The notes: generated by a model from the sequence alone, not told the origin. A DNA stretch of 64,000 bases from Jiangella muralis (GCF_001270745.1 NZ_KQ434754.1:62001-126000); one strand, 5' to 3'. Counted from the stretch's first letter, positions 33,553 through 41,710 are shown. Translations and numbers: made by a program.

Positions 33553-34273
33553 CGTCCTCACCCCACGAATCGCTGACCTCGCCGCTCCCCTGCCGGACGG
33601 CGGTGCGCTGCTGGCCCCGCGGACGTGGCGCCGAACGCCGTCCGCTCGCGGGTTGGTCGTGCTGGTCGGCCGGGAGCAGGGCCAGCAGTGCCTGCACCCC
33701 GCTCAGTGGCGCGGCCGGCTGCGCCGGTTCCACCGCGGCGAGCGGATCGTCGATCGGCTCGGGCACCGGTTCGGGCGTGTGGACGAGGCGACGCCGCAAT
33801 CCGTCGGGCAGCTCGCGGCCGGCGGCGACGCCGGGCTCGAGACCGCTCCACGGGTCGGTGCCGGGCAGCGGGCCGAGGTAGACGTTCGTCTGGCTGCGGA
33901 CCCGCCGCGGCCGTCGGAACCGCACCTGCTTGCCCTGGTACCGCCCCGACGTGGGCGCGTTCAGCACCCGGTACAGGCCGAGTAGTGCGTACAGCGGGTT
34001 GCGGCCGTTCATCGGCAACCGGCCGATGAGGAAGACCGCGCCGAACGCCGTCCCGAACAGCAGGGCGATGTTGCCGAAGACCCCGAACACGCCCCAGGTG
34101 TCGATGGTCAGCCCGCCGATGACGATGATGAGGATGGCCGCGATCAGCTGCTGGACCGTGTAGGGCCCGCCGGGGATCTTCGTGCCGTCGGGCATGCGCC
34201 CGAGCAGCTGCGGGAACTTGCGCGCCCGCGTGTAGTACTTGACGGTCTCCAGTTCCTCCGGGTCCTCGGCCAT
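33545..34273 (-). CDS. PrgI/VirB3-like membrane protein
   Basis: 242 aa from ATG 34273, with a strong GAGGAGGTGA site. A cytoplasmic N-terminus with TRARKFPQLLGR leads to two adjacent TM segments at ~40-85 (VQQLIAAILIIVIGGLTI and FGNIALLFGTAFGAVFLIG). Then comes a conserved short motif around PMNGRNPLYALLGLYR, as in PrgI/SCO-type proteins of actinobacterial conjugation loci, and a long Pro/Arg-rich cytoplasmic tail. VirB3-type proteins couple VirB4 to the membrane, and the direct overlap with the VirB4 gene supports that assignment. Confidence 0.8.
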   Translation of the reverse strand: MAEDPEELETVKYYTRARKFPQLLGRMPDGTKIPGGPYTVQQLIAAILIIVIGGLTIDTWGVFGVFGNIALLFGTAFGAVFLIGRLPMNGRNPLYALLGLYRVLNAPTSGRYQGKQVRFRRPRRVRSQTNVYLGPLPGTDPWSGLEPGVAAGRELPDGLRRRLVHTPEPVPEPIDDPLAAVEPAQPAAPLSGVQALLALLPADQHDQPASGRRSAPRPRGQQRTAVRQGSGEVSDSWGEDDA

Positions 34274-34317
34274 CGCTCGTCACCTCCTCTCGTGGCTGGC
34301 CTGGGTGTGGGGCAGGA

Positions 34318-34641
34318 CTACGTCAGGTCGACCTGCTGAGACACCGGCGCCGACCCGGGGAGGTCTTCACCGACGGTGTCGCGGAGGGCGGTGACGTTGT
34401 AGACGATCCAGATGAAGACGCCGGCGGCGAGCGCGGACACGATGATCGTGCCGATGGCGAACTTCGAGTTCACGGCCTTGTAGACCACGAACAGGATGGC
34501 GACGGTGATGGCCACCACGCGAAGCACCGTCTGCAGGCTCGAAGCGGTGTCAGTGGTCCAGTCGAGTAGTCCGGCCTGGATGGTGATGGACGAGCTGGCG
34601 AGGTCGGGTGCCGTCGCCGTGAGTCCGGTGATGAGGCTCAT
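34318..34641 (-). CDS. small two-TM protein, VirB2/TrbC-like pilin candidate
   Basis: 107 aa from ATG 34641, with AAGGAGAAGGAG ahead of it. A hydrophilic ~35-residue N-terminus is followed by two hydrophobic helices (VLRVVAITVAILFVVYKAV and IGTIIVSALAAGVFIWIVY) separated by a short NSKF turn, and a polar C-terminus. This small two-helix hairpin just upstream of virB3/virB4-like genes is the size, topology and position of VirB2-type subunits, although sequence similarity cannot be confirmed here. It could equally be an accessory channel subunit. Confidence 0.6.
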   Translation of the reverse strand: MSLITGLTATAPDLASSSITIQAGLLDWTTDTASSLQTVLRVVAITVAILFVVYKAVNSKFAIGTIIVSALAAGVFIWIVYNVTALRDTVGEDLPGSAPVSQQVDLT

Positions 34642-34687
34642 GGCTCCTTCTCCTTGTGTGCGGGCTGAGGTGCGTGGACGTGATCGG

Positions 34688-35941
34688 CTAGGGCGACTCG
34701 GTGGTCGACCCGGTGGCTGGTGGGTCTGATTCGGCCTCCCTCGTCGGAGTTGGGCCCTGGGACGAGGTCCCCTGCGAGGTGCTCGTCCCGGGAGTCGGGG
34801 TGGTGACCGGCGCCGGCTCGGGCAGCGGAACCGGCTCGGCCAGCGCGGGCGACGTGCGCAGCCGGGCCACCTCCCACCGTCCCTCGCGGGCCCGGAGCGC
34901 CAGCGAGTACTGGGCGCCGAGCTGCTCGCCGTTGGAGCCGCTCAGCGTGACGTTGGCCTGGACCTCCGCGGTCTCGCCGTCGGACGGCTCTTCGCTCGGC
35001 GCCTCGCCGCCGGCGGCGACGATGGTGTCGACGCGGACGCCGGCGTACGGCACCGGGTTGAGCGCGCGGAACGACGTGCCCGGGCTGCTGTAGGCCTCGA
35101 GCGAGGCTTGGTCGCCGCTGACGAGCATGGCGTTGAGGAAGTTGGCGACGCGGGCGTACGCGGGGTGGTCGGCCGCGAGTCCGTGGTCGTAGGCGGAGGC
35201 CAGCTGCTCGAACTCGTCGGGTGCCGGGACCGGTGCGGGCAGCGCCTGCGCGATCATCTCGCCGTCGACGTAGAGGACCGGCACCTGGAAGTAGAGGCGG
35301 CCGGACGTGATGCGCTCGACCGGTTCGGCGTCGTCGTCGCTGTCGTTCTCGGCGGGGGTCTCGGCCGGCTCGGCCGCGGGCTCGGCGTCGGCCGGCGGCT
35401 TGCCCTCGGTGGCGTCGACGCCCACCGTGACCGCCCAGAGGCCGGTGTCGTCCTTGACGATCTCGGCGACGGCCGAGCCCGACGTCGTCCACGGGATGTC
35501 GGGGCGGCTCTGCCCGAGGTCGCCGAAGTAGGCGCGCAGCACGTCGGACTGCTCGCCCGGCGTCTCGAGCCAGGCGACGACGGCGCGCTCGGCGAACTCG
35601 CTGACGGCGGCCGCCTCGCCGATGCGGTCGACGTAGCCGTCCTGACGGACGACCGGCCGGCTGTCGGGCATGAGCACCTGCAGCGCCAGCGCCAGCGGGC
35701 CGGCGACGAGAGCGACCCACAGCAGGCCGACGACGATGCGGGTGGCGAGCTGGGAGCCGCCGGTCCACGTGTGCTGCTCGGACCGCGGGCCGCCGGCGTC
35801 CGCGTCGGCCCTGGACTCGGTGGAGGGCGTGCCAGCGCCCAGGGCGCCTGCGGCGGGGGCGCCGGTGCCGCGCCCGCGGAGGCCGCGCGCGCCGTCGGCG
35901 TCCTTGTCCTTCGGTGGCCCGAAGCCCCAGTTGATCTTCAT
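34688..35941 (-). CDS. TcpC/VirB8-like conjugal transfer protein
   Basis: 417 aa from ATG 35941, whose first bases overlap the upstream stop (ATGA). A cytoplasmic ~90-residue tail precedes one TM segment (IVVGLLWVALVAGPLALALQVL). Two extracytoplasmic NTF2-like domains follow (~125-240 and ~255-375; e.g. EFAERAVVAWLETPGEQSDV … WAVTVGVDATEG and YSLALRAREGRWEVARLRT), then a Thr/Ser/Pro-rich C-terminal tail. One TM with two NTF2-type domains is the TcpC architecture, the Gram-positive VirB8 that forms the channel core. An acidic insertion (AEPAEPAETPAENDSDDDAE) sits between them. Confidence 0.83.
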   Translation of the reverse strand: MKINWGFGPPKDKDADGARGLRGRGTGAPAAGALGAGTPSTESRADADAGGPRSEQHTWTGGSQLATRIVVGLLWVALVAGPLALALQVLMPDSRPVVRQDGYVDRIGEAAAVSEFAERAVVAWLETPGEQSDVLRAYFGDLGQSRPDIPWTTSGSAVAEIVKDDTGLWAVTVGVDATEGKPPADAEPAAEPAETPAENDSDDDAEPVERITSGRLYFQVPVLYVDGEMIAQALPAPVPAPDEFEQLASAYDHGLAADHPAYARVANFLNAMLVSGDQASLEAYSSPGTSFRALNPVPYAGVRVDTIVAAGGEAPSEEPSDGETAEVQANVTLSGSNGEQLGAQYSLALRAREGRWEVARLRTSPALAEPVPLPEPAPVTTPTPGTSTSQGTSSQGPTPTREAESDPPATGSTTESP

Positions 35942-36264
35942 GGCGCCGGTTCCTCGTGAGTCGTGTCGTACCGGTGCGGGCTCGAGGACGGCGGAGCCAC
36001 CTCACCGTCCGAGCCCGCACCGGAGCCGGTGCCGACCGCACCGGGTTCCCAGGGCTCGCGTAGCTCCGTCACGTGCACCAGCCGTTCGAGCGCCTCCTGC
36101 GCGCGGTCGGCGTTGGCGCCCACCGCGTCGTGCAGCCGCTTGGCCGCGTCGCGATCGAAGGGGTCGGCGATGAGGTGAGCGAGCTCCCGGTCGATGGCCC
36201 GCCGCGCCGCCAGCACCGTGGCCGCGTCCATGAGGGACTGCCGGTTGCTGAAGCGCTCATCCAT
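35938..36264 (-). CDS. small hypothetical protein, first gene of the T4SS-like operon
   Basis: 108 aa from ATG 36264, with CGAGGAGCCCGAG before it. The N-terminal 70 residues are helical and charged (LMDAATVLAARRAIDREL … AKRLHDAVGANADRAQEALERLVHV); the C-terminus is Pro/Ser/Gly-rich. No TM, signal peptide or known family. Its stop overlaps the TcpC start. As the promoter-proximal gene, next to a region with four GGGCAAG repeats, it may be a small cytoplasmic accessory protein. Confidence 0.6.
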   Translation of the reverse strand: MDERFSNRQSLMDAATVLAARRAIDRELAHLIADPFDRDAAKRLHDAVGANADRAQEALERLVHVTELREPWEPGAVGTGSGAGSDGEVAPPSSSPHRYDTTHEEPAP

Positions 36265-36384
36265 CTCGGGCTCCTCGGTCGGCGGGTCGGTTGTCTGCGT
36301 AGGTGCCGGGGGGTGGCGTCTTGTGACGGGGTGATCGGGGCGGGTTGTGGTGGCGGATCGGGCATTTGGATCATCACGGTCATC

Positions 36385-36468
36385 GGGCAAGCCGTTGACC
36401 TGCACACTCCCCCGCCGGGCAAGTGCAATTCCGCTCTCTCGACCGTTCCGGGCAAGACCTGGGGCAAG
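36385..36468. promoter_or_regulatory. four direct GGGCAAG repeats in the divergent promoter region
   Basis: The 253-bp gap between the T4SS-like operon (minus, from 36264) and the sigma-like gene (plus, from 36518) holds GGGCAAG at 36385-36391, 36417-36423, 36450-36456 and 36462-36468. Starts are 32, 33 and 12 bases apart, that is near three, three and one helical turns. Such phased direct repeats are typical operator sites. They could serve both divergent units. Which protein binds them is unknown. Confidence 0.55.
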
Positions 36469-36517
36469 CCCGGCTGACCACGGTTGAGGGGTCGATCCAC
36501 CCCGGAGGAGACACCCG

Positions 36518-37318
36518 ATGCCGAACCCCGTCAGTACTGCCCCCGACGTCACCTGCAGCGGCGCCCGCCGTCGTGCCGACGCGAGTCTCGTGGGCCGGTT
36601 GAACGCCGAGTGGAGCGGGCTGTGCGGCGATCCGCGCACCGAGCCCGCGGTCGCCCACTGGGCCCGCCGGCACCCCGAGTTGTCGGGCTGCCTCGCCCTC
36701 GAGGACGTCGAACTGGCGGTCGCCGCGGCGGGCGCCGAACAGGCCGACCGCATCCTGCTCGCGCTGCTGCGCCTCGCCCGCGCCGGCGATTCACTGGCCG
36801 GACGGACCGTCCTCCAGCTCATGCTCGGCAAGGCAGTCCGCATCGCGATGACGCGCTCCGGCCGCGACACCAAGCCGGCGCTCGAGCACACCGCCGTCGC
36901 TGCCCTGTGGACGACGATCGCGACGTACCCGATCGAGCGGCGGCCGGTGAAGGTCGCGGCGAACATCGCCATGGAGACACTGCGCGCCGTCACCGGCGAG
37001 CTGACCCATCAGCTCAGCGAGACCCCCACCAGTCCCGACATCCTGGCCGACGACCTCATGCCGTTGCCGCCGTCCGAGCGGACCACCGCCGATCACGAAC
37101 TGCTCGACCTCCTCACGTGGGCGGTCGACGACGGCACCATCACGGCGGCCGACGCCACGCTGATCCTCGACATCTACACGCCCGCCCCCGGAACCGAGGG
37201 CGGCGCGGCTGCGGCGGAACGGCACGGGCTCAGCTGGCCGGCGGCGCGGCAACGGGCCAGCCGCGCCATCCGCAAGGTGGCGCGCGCCATCCGCGCCGAC
37301 GTCCCCGTGGCGGCGTGA
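36518..37318 (+). CDS. sigma-factor-like / HTH regulator candidate, divergent from the T4SS block
   Basis: 266 aa from ATG 36518, with GGAGGAG ahead of it. Cytoplasmic, helical. The middle (~90-165) has ELT-type helices such as TAVAALWTTIATYPIERRPVKV. The C-terminal ~70 residues (HELLDLLTWAVDDGTITAADA … RHGLSWPAARQRASRAIRKVARAI) have the spacing of a sigma region 4 helix-turn-helix with the R-x3-RA-x2-K-type recognition end. No clear region 2 is seen, so it is not a standard sigma factor. Its place opposite the secretion operon across four repeats suggests it regulates that operon. That is inference. Confidence 0.6.
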   Translation: MPNPVSTAPDVTCSGARRRADASLVGRLNAEWSGLCGDPRTEPAVAHWARRHPELSGCLALEDVELAVAAAGAEQADRILLALLRLARAGDSLAGRTVLQLMLGKAVRIAMTRSGRDTKPALEHTAVAALWTTIATYPIERRPVKVAANIAMETLRAVTGELTHQLSETPTSPDILADDLMPLPPSERTTADHELLDLLTWAVDDGTITAADATLILDIYTPAPGTEGGAAAAERHGLSWPAARQRASRAIRKVARAIRADVPVAA

Positions 37319-38125
37319 CCGGCCCTCGGCGACGTAGGCGGCGGCGCGGCAAACCCTGCGTCCGGCGACGGTTCCCGGCGGACGCCGGCCGAGTGGAAGC
37401 CTGGCGCACGTGCCGCATCCCCCGCCGCCCGCAGCCTCCCGACAGTGCCGGCGGCCTCGACGGTGCCGGCGGCAGCCCCGGAGGTTCGTCCAGTTCGGAC
37501 GGCTCGCGCGGTGCCGGCGGCCGGGCTGGCGGGCCGGCCGGCGGTGAGCGGGCGGGCTGGAGCCGGTGGGGCCGGGCCGGTCGCTGCCACCGGCGGACGT
37601 GAATCGGTGACCTCCGCCGCGGGTTCGTGCCCCGGGTCCTCGGCGATAAGGTGACGGAAGCGCCCGACGGCCGCGCGTTGTGTCACCTGATCATCTCCAC
37701 GATGCGGATACCAAACGATCAGGTGACGAAGGCGCGGCGAATCTGAGCGATACGTCACCTGATCGTCGACGGCAGTCCGCATGGTGGGACAACCCACCTA
37801 CTGAGGTATAGACCTGTGGCCGGAACGCCTGCATCACACGGGCACACCCGTCACGGCCGTCACTCGGGACGCGAGATGATCATGGAAGTAGGCCATTCGG
37901 CTTGCGCCGACCCTGGTCAGCCGTGAAGATCGTCTGAACGGCGGAGCCGGCAGGGAGGCTCGCGTCGCCCCGGACGGAGCCCATACATGGGTCATACAGC
38001 CACCAGACGCTCACCAAGACTTAACAATTCACGCCCTATGCAGTTGTGGGCTCAGTCACATATTCTCGTGCCACGAGGCCGTCCATGCAGGGCACGGCTT
38101 CGCAGGTGTATCGAGGAGGCCGGCG
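37319..38125. other. 0.8-kb non-coding region between T4SS and Tad loci
   Basis: No supported gene in 807 bp. 37319-37610 is GC-rich with short GCCGGCGG-type runs. 37645-37764 holds two long-spaced inverted repeats (listed separately), 37783-37798 a small hairpin GGTGGG-ACAA-CCCACC, and a TATAGA hexamer at 37807 could be a -10 element. From ~37860 to 38110 the base composition is clearly less GC-rich than in the genes (for example AGACTTAACAATTCACG near 38021), as expected for regulatory DNA in front of the gene at 38126. Open frames across it on the minus strand merely translate the repeats. Confidence 0.55.
37645..37764. repeat. two copies of an inverted repeat, GATCAGGTGAC-N26-GTCACCTGATC
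   Basis: Arms: GATAAGGTGAC 37645-37655 with GTCACCTGATC 37682-37692 (one mismatch), and GATCAGGTGAC 37717-37727 with GTCACCTGATC 37754-37764 (perfect). Both pairs have exactly 26 bases between the arms; the pairs are 24 bases apart. The four half-sites thus alternate in orientation about every 36 bp. This looks like a multi-site protein-binding region (operator, partition or transfer origin). Confidence 0.75.
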
Positions 38126-38551
38126 TTGACCGAGAGCACTCCAACCACTGAATTCCTGCGGCAGGGCACGGAACCGGTGGTGGATGCCGACATCGCGCCC
38201 GTCATCAAACCGAGCGTCGTGCACGTGCCGTCGTCGCTGGTGTCGTTGGTGGCGGCGGAACGCCAGAGGTCAGGCCGGTCGAATGGGCAGGTCCTCATCG
38301 ATGCGATCGAAGCCGGCCACGATCACCTGGTCAAACTGCACAATGAGTCCAACAGCATAGGAGGCCGACTCTTCACCGCCCGCACGGCGAAGCCCCAGCT
38401 TCCCGTCGCCCAGCCCCTCTCGCCGCTCAACATCCGCCTCTACGAACAGGACTACGAGGTCCTGGACCGGTTGGTCACCGAGCTCGGCGCCGGATCCCGC
38501 AGCCGGCTGGCGACCCTGGCCCTCACCTTCTACCTGGACAGCCCGACTTAG
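38126..38551 (+). CDS. putative DNA-binding protein with two RHH-like segments
   Basis: 141 aa starting at TTG 38126, supported by GAGGAGG eight bases before it. Two similar beta-helix-helix-like segments are visible: SVVHVPSSLVSLVAAERQRS…NGQVLIDAIEAG (~30-68) and PLNIRLYEQDYEVLDRLVTE…SRLATLALTFYL (~98-138). The second resembles a ribbon-helix-helix fold, in which the strand binds DNA and the helices dimerise; two copies in one chain would give a pseudo-dimer. It lies next to the inverted repeats at 37645-37764 and in front of the Tad operon, so it may bind those repeats. Function is inferred. Confidence 0.6.
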   Translation: MTESTPTTEFLRQGTEPVVDADIAPVIKPSVVHVPSSLVSLVAAERQRSGRSNGQVLIDAIEAGHDHLVKLHNESNSIGGRLFTARTAKPQLPVAQPLSPLNIRLYEQDYEVLDRLVTELGAGSRSRLATLALTFYLDSPT

Positions 38552-38602
38552 CAGCACCGCAGCACGAACAACACCTTCCCCGGACAAAGCAGGACGGCAA
38601 CG

Positions 38603-39304
38603 ATGAGTTCGCCCCCCACCCATCAGCCGGCACCCGATCACCTCGACGACGAGTTCGACATCGCCGAGGCCAAGCTGGAACCGGCTGTCGCCGCGCCGCC
38701 GAAGCAGCGCCGCCGGCCGGCGTTGATCGGGCTCGGCGTGGCCCTGGTCGCCCTCGGCGGCCTGGGCGCCGCATGGCTGGCCACGAGCATGAGTGACACG
38801 GTCGACGTCATCGCGGTCCGCGCCGACGTCGCCCGCGGCGAGCAGATCACCGAGGACGACCTCACGACGGCGAGCATCAACGCCGACCCCGCGCTCGACC
38901 CGATCCGCGCCGAGCGCAGCGGCGAGGTCGTGGGACAGTACGCGTCCGTCGACCTCCCGGCCGGCACGCTGGTCACCGCGAGCTCCTTCAGCGGCGCCAT
39001 CCTGCCGGCCGAGGGCGAGTCGATGGTCGGCGTCGCGGTCACGGCGGCGCAACTGCCGAGCGAGCCGCTGCGTCCCGGCGACACCGTCCGCATCGTCGAC
39101 ACCCCGAACCCGCAGGACAACCCGCCCAGCTCGACGCCCGACTCGATCGAGGCGACGGTCGTGTCGACGACGACGGACGAGGAGACCGGGCAGCGCATGG
39201 TCAACGTCGTCGTGCCCGAGGTGCGCGCCCCCGACCTCGCCGCCCGCGTCGCGACCGGGCGCATCGTCGTCGTCCTGGGGTCGCGTGCGACGGGAGGCGA
39301 GTGA
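38603..39304 (+). CDS. cpaB: CpaB/RcpC-like SAF-domain Tad pilus protein
   Basis: 233 aa. A cytoplasmic N-terminal tail, one TM segment (LIGLGVALVALGGLGAAWLA) and an extracytoplasmic SAF domain beginning VIAVRADVARGEQITEDDL…, with a second strand-rich part starting AQLPSEPLRPGDTVRIV. CpaB/RcpC proteins are periplasmic or wall-zone assembly factors of Flp/Tad pili. It starts the Tad operon: the next gene begins at its stop codon. AGGA lies before ATG 38603. Confidence 0.82.
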   Translation: MSSPPTHQPAPDHLDDEFDIAEAKLEPAVAAPPKQRRRPALIGLGVALVALGGLGAAWLATSMSDTVDVIAVRADVARGEQITEDDLTTASINADPALDPIRAERSGEVVGQYASVDLPAGTLVTASSFSGAILPAEGESMVGVAVTAAQLPSEPLRPGDTVRIVDTPNPQDNPPSSTPDSIEATVVSTTTDEETGQRMVNVVVPEVRAPDLAARVATGRIVVVLGSRATGGE

Positions 39305-40113
39305 TGGCCGTCGTCGCTCTCACCTCGGCACGAGGGGCGCCCGGCGTCACGACCACGGCGCTGGCCATGGCGATGCTGTGGCCGCGGCCGGTCGTGCTGG
39401 TCGAGGCCGACGTCGCCGGCAGCAGCAGCATCCTCGCCGGGTACCTGCGCGGCACCGTCCCACCCGACCGCGGGCTGGTCAGCCTGGCCGTCACGCACCG
39501 CCGCGGCGTGCTGGACGAGAAGTTCTACGACCAGACCATCTCGCTCATCGAGGACCGCGTCCGGCTGGTCCCCGGGCTGGTCAACGCCCAGCAGGCGGCC
39601 AGCATGGACAAGCTCTGGTCGCCGCTGAGCATCGTGCTGGCCAACCTCGAGCGCACCGGCACCGACGTCATCATCGACGCCGGGCGGCTGGGCATGCGGC
39701 ACGGCCCGATGCCGCTGCTGCGCTCCGCCGACGCCGTCCTGCTGGTCACCCGCACCACGCTGCCCGCCGTCAGCGGCGCGCGGGCCCGCGTCAACGTCCT
39801 GCGTGAAGACCTCGTCGAGCTGGGCCAGGGCGACGACACGCTGGCGATGCTGCTGATCGGCGAGGGCCAGCCGTACCGCGCCCGCGAGATCCACTCCGCA
39901 CTCGGCGTCCCGGTGCTGGCCTCCGTCGCCTGGGACCAGGCCGCGTCCGACTCCCTCAGCGTCGGGGCTCCGTACGGACGGCGGTTCGCGGCGGCCCCGC
40001 TGTTCCGCAGCATGCGGGTCGTCGTCGGCGCGGTGCACGAACTGGTCGACCGCCATCGCACCCGGCTGGCCCCGGCCGCGGAGTCCCTGATGGAGGAGCA
40101 CACCTATGGCTGA
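39304..40113 (+). CDS. cpaE: CpaE/MinD-like protein of the Tad locus, without Walker A lysine
   Basis: 269 aa from ATG 39304 (GTG 39301 also in frame), with GGGAGG six bases before it. The fold is that of ParA/MinD ATPases (VVALTSARGAPGVTTTALAMA, then VVLVEADVAGSS and DVIIDAGRLG), but the deviant Walker A KGGxGKTT is replaced by ARGAPGVTTT. The signature Lys and the GK lysine are therefore both missing. In Tad systems CpaE helps place the pilus; this version may not hydrolyse ATP. The C-terminus overlaps the CpaF start by 8 bases. Confidence 0.78.
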   Translation: MAVVALTSARGAPGVTTTALAMAMLWPRPVVLVEADVAGSSSILAGYLRGTVPPDRGLVSLAVTHRRGVLDEKFYDQTISLIEDRVRLVPGLVNAQQAASMDKLWSPLSIVLANLERTGTDVIIDAGRLGMRHGPMPLLRSADAVLLVTRTTLPAVSGARARVNVLREDLVELGQGDDTLAMLLIGEGQPYRAREIHSALGVPVLASVAWDQAASDSLSVGAPYGRRFAAAPLFRSMRVVVGAVHELVDRHRTRLAPAAESLMEEHTYG

Positions 40114-41710
40114 CCCCACGAACGCCGCGGCGAGTCTGGAGAACCTGCCGCTGTTCGCGGAGCCGGAGAACGGCAACGGCTCCGGTGACGAGTGGGGCGA
40201 CACCCATCACTCGCTGAGCGGCCCGGGACAGACGGATCTGCGCCGGTCGCTTCAGGCACGGCTCGCGTCCGCCACGTCGCAGCGCGGCCGCGGCGCGGTG
40301 CCGTCGGGCCAGCACGCGCGGCGGCCGGGCGACGACGACCTCACCGCGCTCGAGCGCAACGGCGGCATCCTGCGCCCGACGAGCCGCGGCGGCGAGGTCG
40401 ACTGGGGTCTGGTCCGCGCCTACCGCGAGCAGGCCGCCGACCAGCTGGCGCACGCGCTGCGCAGCCGGGAAGGGCTCGACGACGCCGGCCGGCGCGAGCT
40501 GGGCCGCAGCATCGTCGTCGAACTGCTCGCCGACCACGCCGAGCGGGCGCTCACCAAGGGCCTGCCGATCATCACACCGGACGAGCAGATCCAGCTGGCC
40601 GAGGCCATCATGGCCGCGCTGTTCGGGCTCGGCCGGCTGCAGCCGCTGGTCGACGATCCCGGCATCGAGAACATCGAGATCAACGGGCACGACAACGTGC
40701 ACCTGATCTACCACGACGGCCGCATCGTCAACGGCCCGCCGGTGGCCGACAGCGACGAGGAACTGATCGAGACGCTGTCGTTCCTGGCCACCCGCACCGG
40801 CACCAACGAGCGGCCGTTCTCGCCCTCGAACCCGCGCCTGCACCTGCGGCTGCGCGACGGGTCGCGGCTCGCGGCCACCGCGTGGATCACGCCGCGGCCG
40901 GTCGCCGTCATCCGTAAGCACCGCCTCACCGACATCGGCATCAAGGAGCTCGTCGACCTCGACATGATGAGCCCGGCCGCCGGGGCGTTCCTGGCCGCCG
41001 CCGTCCGCTCCCGCAAGAGCCTGGTCGTGTCGGGCGCGCAGGGCGCCGGGAAAACCACGCTGGTCCGGGCCTTGACGAACGAGTTGGACCCGATGGAGCG
41101 CATCGGCACCATCGAGACCGAGTACGAGCTGCACCTGCACGACATGCCGGAGCGGCACAAGCGCATCGTGGCCTGGGAGGCGCGGCCGGGTAGCGGCGAG
41201 CGCGGGCCCGACGGACGCGCCGTCGGCGAGATCACGCTCGACGATCTCGTCTTCGACTCGTTGCGGATGAACCTCTCCCGGCTGATCGTCGGTGAGGTGC
41301 GCGGCCGCGAGGTGCTGCCGATGTTCAAGGCCATGCAGTCGGGCGCCGGTTCGCTGTCGACGACGCACGCGCACTCCGCGCGGGCCGCCATCGAACGCCT
41401 GGTCACCTGCGCCATGGAGGCCGGCCAGCACGTCACGGAGTCGTTCGCCTACCGGCAGATCGCCGAGCACATCGACCTCATCGTGCAGATCGAACTGATC
41501 GACGACAGCCACTCCGGCGGCAAGCGGTCGCGGTACATCAGCGAGATCATCGCGATCGAGCCCGGCGAGCACGGCCTGCCCGCCGTCACCGACGTCTTCC
41601 AGCCCGGTTCCGACGACCGCGCCGTGCCCGGCACGCCGCCGATCTGGTTGAGCGACCTCGAGCGGGTCGGCTTCAACCCGCGGCTGCTCGACCACGGCGG
41701 TGCGCCTTGA
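40106..41710 (+). CDS. tadA: CpaF/TadA family secretion ATPase
   Basis: 534 aa. A GGAGGAG site precedes ATG 40106. After a ~130-residue N-terminal region come the NTD around FGLGRLQPLVDDPGIENIEI and the CTD with Walker A VVSGAQGAGKTTLVRAL (~residue 307-323), the Asp box, and Walker B-like LIVGEVRGREVLPMFKAMQSG. The His box reads STTHAHSA. It powers extension and retraction of the Flp/Tad pilus as a hexamer on the cytoplasmic side of TadB/TadC. The gene is co-translated with both neighbours (8-base and TTGA overlaps). Confidence 0.93.
   Translation: MADPTNAAASLENLPLFAEPENGNGSGDEWGDTHHSLSGPGQTDLRRSLQARLASATSQRGRGAVPSGQHARRPGDDDLTALERNGGILRPTSRGGEVDWGLVRAYREQAADQLAHALRSREGLDDAGRRELGRSIVVELLADHAERALTKGLPIITPDEQIQLAEAIMAALFGLGRLQPLVDDPGIENIEINGHDNVHLIYHDGRIVNGPPVADSDEELIETLSFLATRTGTNERPFSPSNPRLHLRLRDGSRLAATAWITPRPVAVIRKHRLTDIGIKELVDLDMMSPAAGAFLAAAVRSRKSLVVSGAQGAGKTTLVRALTNELDPMERIGTIETEYELHLHDMPERHKRIVAWEARPGSGERGPDGRAVGEITLDDLVFDSLRMNLSRLIVGEVRGREVLPMFKAMQSGAGSLSTTHAHSARAAIERLVTCAMEAGQHVTESFAYRQIAEHIDLIVQIELIDDSHSGGKRSRYISEIIAIEPGEHGLPAVTDVFQPGSDDRAVPGTPPIWLSDLERVGFNPRLLDHGGAP

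Noticed and set aside
37645-37764. Possible CRISPR array
   Set aside because: The 11-bp repeats alternate in orientation, are far too short for CRISPR repeats, number only four, and no cas gene is near.
37174-37797. A 207-codon minus-strand frame with repeated RHLI segments across the inverted-repeat region
   Set aside because: The repeated RHLI peptides come from the GATCAGGTGAC DNA repeats; the frame also overlaps the sigma-like gene and has no coding character.
21555-38551. Integrative and conjugative element with attachment sites
   Set aside because: No integrase, excisionase, relaxase, replication protein, tRNA gene or flanking direct repeat was seen, so only a T4SS-like locus can be supported.
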